Source: an uncultured Ruminococcus sp. | GTDB lineage: Bacteria > Bacillota > Clostridia > Oscillospirales > Ruminococcaceae | Reading direction: 5' to 3' | DNA length: 7,710 bases | Assembly: GCA_902796865.1 (NCBI GenBank) | Contig: CADBQZ010000010.1 | Span: forward strand, 1 to 7,710 | Shown here: positions 5,339 through 7,710 of the stretch, one piece after another | Position numbering within the stretch: the first letter of the stretch is position 1 | How the letters are laid out: each line of letters begins with the position of its first letter | Position numbers and translations under genes: made by a program | Notes under the pieces: model-generated | Database searches by the model: none | Told to the model about the DNA's origin: nothing | The model's input: only the letters and a program-made list of their open reading frames with translations

Positions 5339-5373
5339 CGGTTGAGCGGAGAGTATTCAACCGAAGGTTGAGT
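5339..5373. repeat. Three alternating GGTTGA half-sites upstream of the XRE promoter
   Basis: CGGTTGA (5339-5345), its reverse complement TCAACCG (5357-5363), and GGTTGA again (5366-5371). The middle copy can pair with either neighbour. With the right-hand copy it forms, on the minus strand, an 8-bp stem (one G-U) that includes a cUUCGg tetraloop (5355-5373), just 15 nt past the flavodoxin gene stop. As RNA it may end or stabilise that transcript, though no T run follows; as DNA it sits directly upstream of the XRE promoter and may bind a regulator. Confidence 0.5.
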
Positions 5374-5388
5374 ACGTATTTGCGTGTT

Positions 5389-5919
5389 TCAGGGAGTGAT
5401 TGCATCTATAACAGGCTCTAAGCTGTCAAGATCAACGAAATCCACCTGTTTGCCGTATGTTTCGATCATAGCTTTGATCTCCGGAGTTTTCTGTCCTTCC
5501 GGCAGGCTTACAGCTTTTTTGTATAAAAGCTTCATCAGGCTCCTGTGTTTGAAATTCAACTTCTGATAGTCTATACCGCCTCTGAGGTGAAAAATATACG
5601 CTTCGTTGTAAACATCTGCCGGGAGCTGCCTTTTCATGCCGTTTCTTATTGTTTCAATATTTTCGCTGTTGTTCGGGTCTGCAATACCCACAGTTGCAAT
5701 AATCACCCTTTTATTGTTTATATCTTTTATCTTTTTGAAAGTCTTTTTCATTCCCAGAACACTGCTGGCATACAGACCGCCTATATATATTATAGTTTTA
5801 TGATCACTTATATTCTTTACTTCTTCATATGACTTTAACTCTATTCCCGTCTTTTCAGCAAGTTCCTCTGCATAGCGTTTTGCCGTTCCATACTGAGAAC
5901 CGTAAACTATTATTTCCAT
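5389..5919 (-). CDS. Flavodoxin-domain protein (HemG-like Flavodoxin_5 type)
   Basis: 176 residues, one flavodoxin-like domain. Residues 2-13 (EIIVYGSQYGTA) are the first strand and the FMN phosphate loop. IIYIGGLYAS (43-52) and RVIIATVGIADP (71-82) are the next strands with their isoalloxazine loops. IFHLRGGIDYQKLN (109-122) followed by an Arg/Lys-rich helix resembles the segment seen in the HemG-type protoporphyrinogen oxidase / flavodoxin-5 group (PF12724). The likely role is an FMN-dependent electron-transfer or quinone-type reductase in the cytosol. A heme function is not supported, since no heme gene is nearby. GGAGGAG (5925-5931), 5 nt from the ATG, sets the start. It lies downstream of the cellulase gene, separated by a hairpin, and no clear promoter of its own was found in the 81-nt gap. 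Confidence 0.83.
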   Translation of the reverse strand: MEIIVYGSQYGTAKRYAEELAEKTGIELKSYEEVKNISDHKTIIYIGGLYASSVLGMKKTFKKIKDINNKRVIIATVGIADPNNSENIETIRNGMKRQLPADVYNEAYIFHLRGGIDYQKLNFKHRSLMKLLYKKAVSLPEGQKTPEIKAMIETYGKQVDFVDLDSLEPVIDAITP

Positions 5920-5957
5920 TTAAACTCCTCCAATATTCGTTTACAATAAATACAGCA

Positions 5958-5993
5958 CCGCAGCACCTTGCATGAAATGCAAAAATGCTGCGG
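5958..5993 (-). terminator. Hairpin just after the cellulase gene, probable weak terminator
   Basis: On the minus strand CCGCAGCA (5958-5965) pairs with TGCTGCGG (5986-5993), and an inner 6-bp stem TTGCAT/ATGCAA (5968-5973, 5977-5982) caps it with a 3-nt loop, leaving a small asymmetric internal loop. It begins 7 nt after the stop codon. The following sequence is only moderately T-rich (TGCTGTATTTATTG), so partial read-through into the flavodoxin gene is possible. Confidence 0.55.
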
Positions 5994-6000
5994 CAGGTAA

Positions 6001-7710
6001 TTATTTCTTTTTCGATATGAGTCTCTTTATACGGATAAGGTCAAATACATTTATTTTTCCGTCACCGTCCATATCTGTTGTTTTTTCACATCTTCCATCA
6101 AGTGTCTTCTTCTTACAAAGTGCCTTTGAAAGAAGTATCGGATCGTCCTCATTTACCCTGTTATCAAGGTTTACATCACCCATAGGATAAACTCCGCCTT
6201 CCGGCTCTTCGCCCCAGATAAGCTGTCCGTCAACATATGCAGGAACTTTTTCGGTAAGAGCCGCTGCATCATTATCATCTTCAAAGCTTATAAGATCGCT
6301 GTAGCTGTAATCGTTCTCTGAATCCCAGACAGTATCGTATGTATCAGGATTCATCTTATTGAGAAGTCCGAACTGGTAAGTACGGCTTCCGTAGAAATTG
6401 CAGTCTTTCCATGTTATCTCAACATAATATGTTCCCTTGTCGTCATACTTTATAGGCTCAGATATTGTCGCATGGTTCTTTCCGTCTGTGAAGCTGCTTT
6501 CCTGGTCGTAGTCTATTCTGGTCTCAATAAAGCTTGCATCTTCACCCTTTTCAAGCTGCTCCGAAATATTGAAATAATATCTTACTTTAAGGTCACTTAA
6601 AAATTTCGGCGGATTTGTAGTCTGGTTGTGTATAACAAGCTTGACCTGTAATCCGGCATCAGTTTCCTGCGCCTTTCCGGCTGTAACATAAACGCCCTTT
6701 GAATCGTCCTGAGCACCTGCTTTATTTTTCGACATATCAAAGTTCTTGATTATCTGGTTCTTATCGGCAAGTTCTTTTCCCTTTGCTCCATAGAAGCTGT
6801 AAAGTCCTGCCAAAGCGCCTGTAAAGCCTGCATTATAGTCGTCTGTTACTTCATTATAGATATAGTCTTTGGTCTCATCGTGGTGGTAATCATCTGCATC
6901 CGGACCGCCGACAAGCGCACCATAAAGAGTGTGTGTCTGATATTTTGCCGGATTCTCCATGCTCTGAGTCGCCGAGCAATGTGCTGCTCTGTGATGTGGG
7001 AAAGTTGCATAACTGTTCTCATATCCAACTTCGTAAGCATAGTTCATAGGGTTGTTGCCGAGAATATATTCCATCTGACCCTTAGACCATTCAGCGAATG
7101 TCATATCGCCTGTTTCTTTAGCATAAACCATTGCACAAAGCTGTGCGGCTGTATCGTATCTTGCTGAACCGTAATCGTTGAGCATTGCAAAACCGGCAGG
7201 AGTCTTTTTAAGAAAAGCACCGTCCTTTGTCGGAAGTGACGCTATTTCATCTGCCGTTATCTTCGTATTCCAAAGATGATCGTCCGGACCGAAATCCTTG
7301 TGTGATGTTACAGGAACATCGAATTCAGCCTCTTTAGCTTCTTCAGGCTTCATTCCTGACCAGTATTCAAGATTCCAACGGAATATGTACCAGTCTCTTG
7401 ATATATTTGTTATCGGAGCAAGCTTTGCAAATACGCCGCCCCATACTGTATCCCAGCAGTGTACCCATATGTTCTGCCAGCAGTTTCCGGTGTCTGCGAT
7501 TATTCTTCTCATATATCCGGTGTAAGGATGTGCTCCCATTTCTCCGGATACATCTTCATCAACATGGATTATATCGTCAATGTAATCATACTTATTTGTG
7601 CAATAATAAAGCCATACTGCTGCCCATGCAAGCTCATCATAGTCATAATTCGATGTATAGAAACCGCCGTCATAGCCTAAACTTGTAACGGTAAGTGTAT
7701 CATCGCCAAG
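6001..7710 (-). CDS. Cellulosomal GH9 endoglucanase with CBM3c and type I dockerin, 3' part (runs off right edge)
   Basis: The frame is open from the window edge; 569 residues are visible and the true start lies outside, so the ATG at 7539 is internal. Residues 1 to about 310 are the C-terminal part of a glycoside hydrolase family 9 domain: YDELAWAAVWLY (24-35), ILGNNPMNYAYEVGY (216-230), the histidine motif PHHRAAH (238-244), GGPD (268-271) and NEVTDDYNAGFTGALA with the catalytic acid E287. The nucleophile-activating Asp motif is upstream, beyond the edge. About 337-475 is a CBM3 of the c type usual in Theme B GH9 enzymes (PPKFLSDLKVRYYF, WKDCNFYGSRTYQFGLLN, then WDSENDYSYSDLI). A short linker leads to a dockerin (510-569) with two calcium loops, DVNLDNRVNEDD and DMDGDGKINVFD. 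The enzyme would be secreted, bind a cohesin on a scaffoldin and cleave beta-1,4-glucan, probably processively given CBM3c. The stop is followed by a hairpin. Confidence 0.95.
   Translation of the reverse strand, partial: LGDDTLTVTSLGYDGGFYTSNYDYDELAWAAVWLYYCTNKYDYIDDIIHVDEDVSGEMGAHPYTGYMRRIIADTGNCWQNIWVHCWDTVWGGVFAKLAPITNISRDWYIFRWNLEYWSGMKPEEAKEAEFDVPVTSHKDFGPDDHLWNTKITADEIASLPTKDGAFLKKTPAGFAMLNDYGSARYDTAAQLCAMVYAKETGDMTFAEWSKGQMEYILGNNPMNYAYEVGYENSYATFPHHRAAHCSATQSMENPAKYQTHTLYGALVGGPDADDYHHDETKDYIYNEVTDDYNAGFTGALAGLYSFYGAKGKELADKNQIIKNFDMSKNKAGAQDDSKGVYVTAGKAQETDAGLQVKLVIHNQTTNPPKFLSDLKVRYYFNISEQLEKGEDASFIETRIDYDQESSFTDGKNHATISEPIKYDDKGTYYVEITWKDCNFYGSRTYQFGLLNKMNPDTYDTVWDSENDYSYSDLISFEDDNDAAALTEKVPAYVDGQLIWGEEPEGGVYPMGDVNLDNRVNEDDPILLSKALCKKKTLDGRCEKTTDMDGDGKINVFDLIRIKRLISKKK
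6004..6183 (-). other. Dockerin domain coding segment
   Basis: Sixty C-terminal residues of the cellulase. Two EF-hand-like repeats each have Asp/Asn at positions 1, 3, 5, 9 and 12. Positions 10-11, which often set cohesin specificity, are E-D in repeat 1 and V-F in repeat 2, so the two faces are not equivalent. Two cysteines (532 and 541 of the visible protein) flank a short basic connector between the repeats. Confidence 0.92.

Noticed and set aside
4654..5340. Fluoride riboswitch controlling the XRE-crcB unit
   Set aside because: Looked for because crcB genes often follow one; neither the conserved loop pattern nor a leader long enough to hold it is present upstream of either gene.
5545..5832. 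Plus-strand 95-residue hydrophobic frame
   Set aside because: Antisense of the flavodoxin-domain gene; no start signals or family likeness.
7540..7710. Starting the cellulase at the ATG at 7539
   Set aside because: The frame continues open to the window edge and the extra 57 codons contain a conserved GH9 segment (YDELAWAAVWLY), so that ATG is internal.
1..7710. Defence system, prophage, CRISPR array, tRNA or rRNA genes
   Set aside because: Scanned for regularly spaced repeats, integrase or transposase motifs and cloverleaf-like segments; none was found.

Overview
The window looks like a chromosomal segment from a fibre-degrading, cellulosome-forming Ruminococcus-type Firmicute (Oscillospiraceae; R. 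flavefaciens-like is the best guess). This rests on a GH9-CBM3-dockerin enzyme, Thr/Glu-rich linkers in an exported protein, a BspA-type leucine-rich-repeat secreted protein, AT-rich intergenic DNA and strong GGAGG ribosome binding sites. Genus is an inference; no rRNA or other marker gene is present.

Layout from left to right. At 1-421 (-) lies the 5' part of a secreted LRR_5/BspA-like protein that runs off the left edge. At 688-2133 (-) is a lipoprotein resembling the PrsA/SurA foldase family, whose C-terminal half is split by about 96 residues of acidic, Thr/Ala-rich low-complexity sequence; a strong terminator follows it. A divergent promoter region (2158-2414) separates it from a short-chain dehydrogenase (2415-3179, +). 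That gene converges on azlCD (3247-4247, -), a two-gene branched-chain amino acid exporter, and both share a bidirectional terminator at 3211-3247. Upstream of azlC is a near-consensus promoter overlapped by a 14-bp palindrome.

At 4393-4653 (-) is a fluoride channel gene (crcB/fluC) cut off just before its essential Phe-box. Its 3' half is replaced by a hairpin-rich, probably dispersed repeat (about 4366-4443). It sits 12 nt behind an XRE-type regulator with two membrane segments and a C-terminal zinc ribbon (4666-5277, -), so the two were probably one transcript. Then come a flavodoxin-domain protein (5389-5919, -) and the 3' part of the GH9-CBM3c-dockerin cellulosomal endoglucanase (6001-7710, -), which runs off the right edge.

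The genes do not form one pathway. They are separate small units: cell-surface/extracellular proteins (LRR, foldase-like lipoprotein, cellulase) interspersed with housekeeping or transport functions. I found no RNA gene, CRISPR array, integrase or transposase. The most notable points are the repeat-associated truncation of crcB, the split foldase-like lipoprotein, and several symmetric promoter-proximal sequences that could be operators. I do not see a convincing previously undescribed multi-gene system here.
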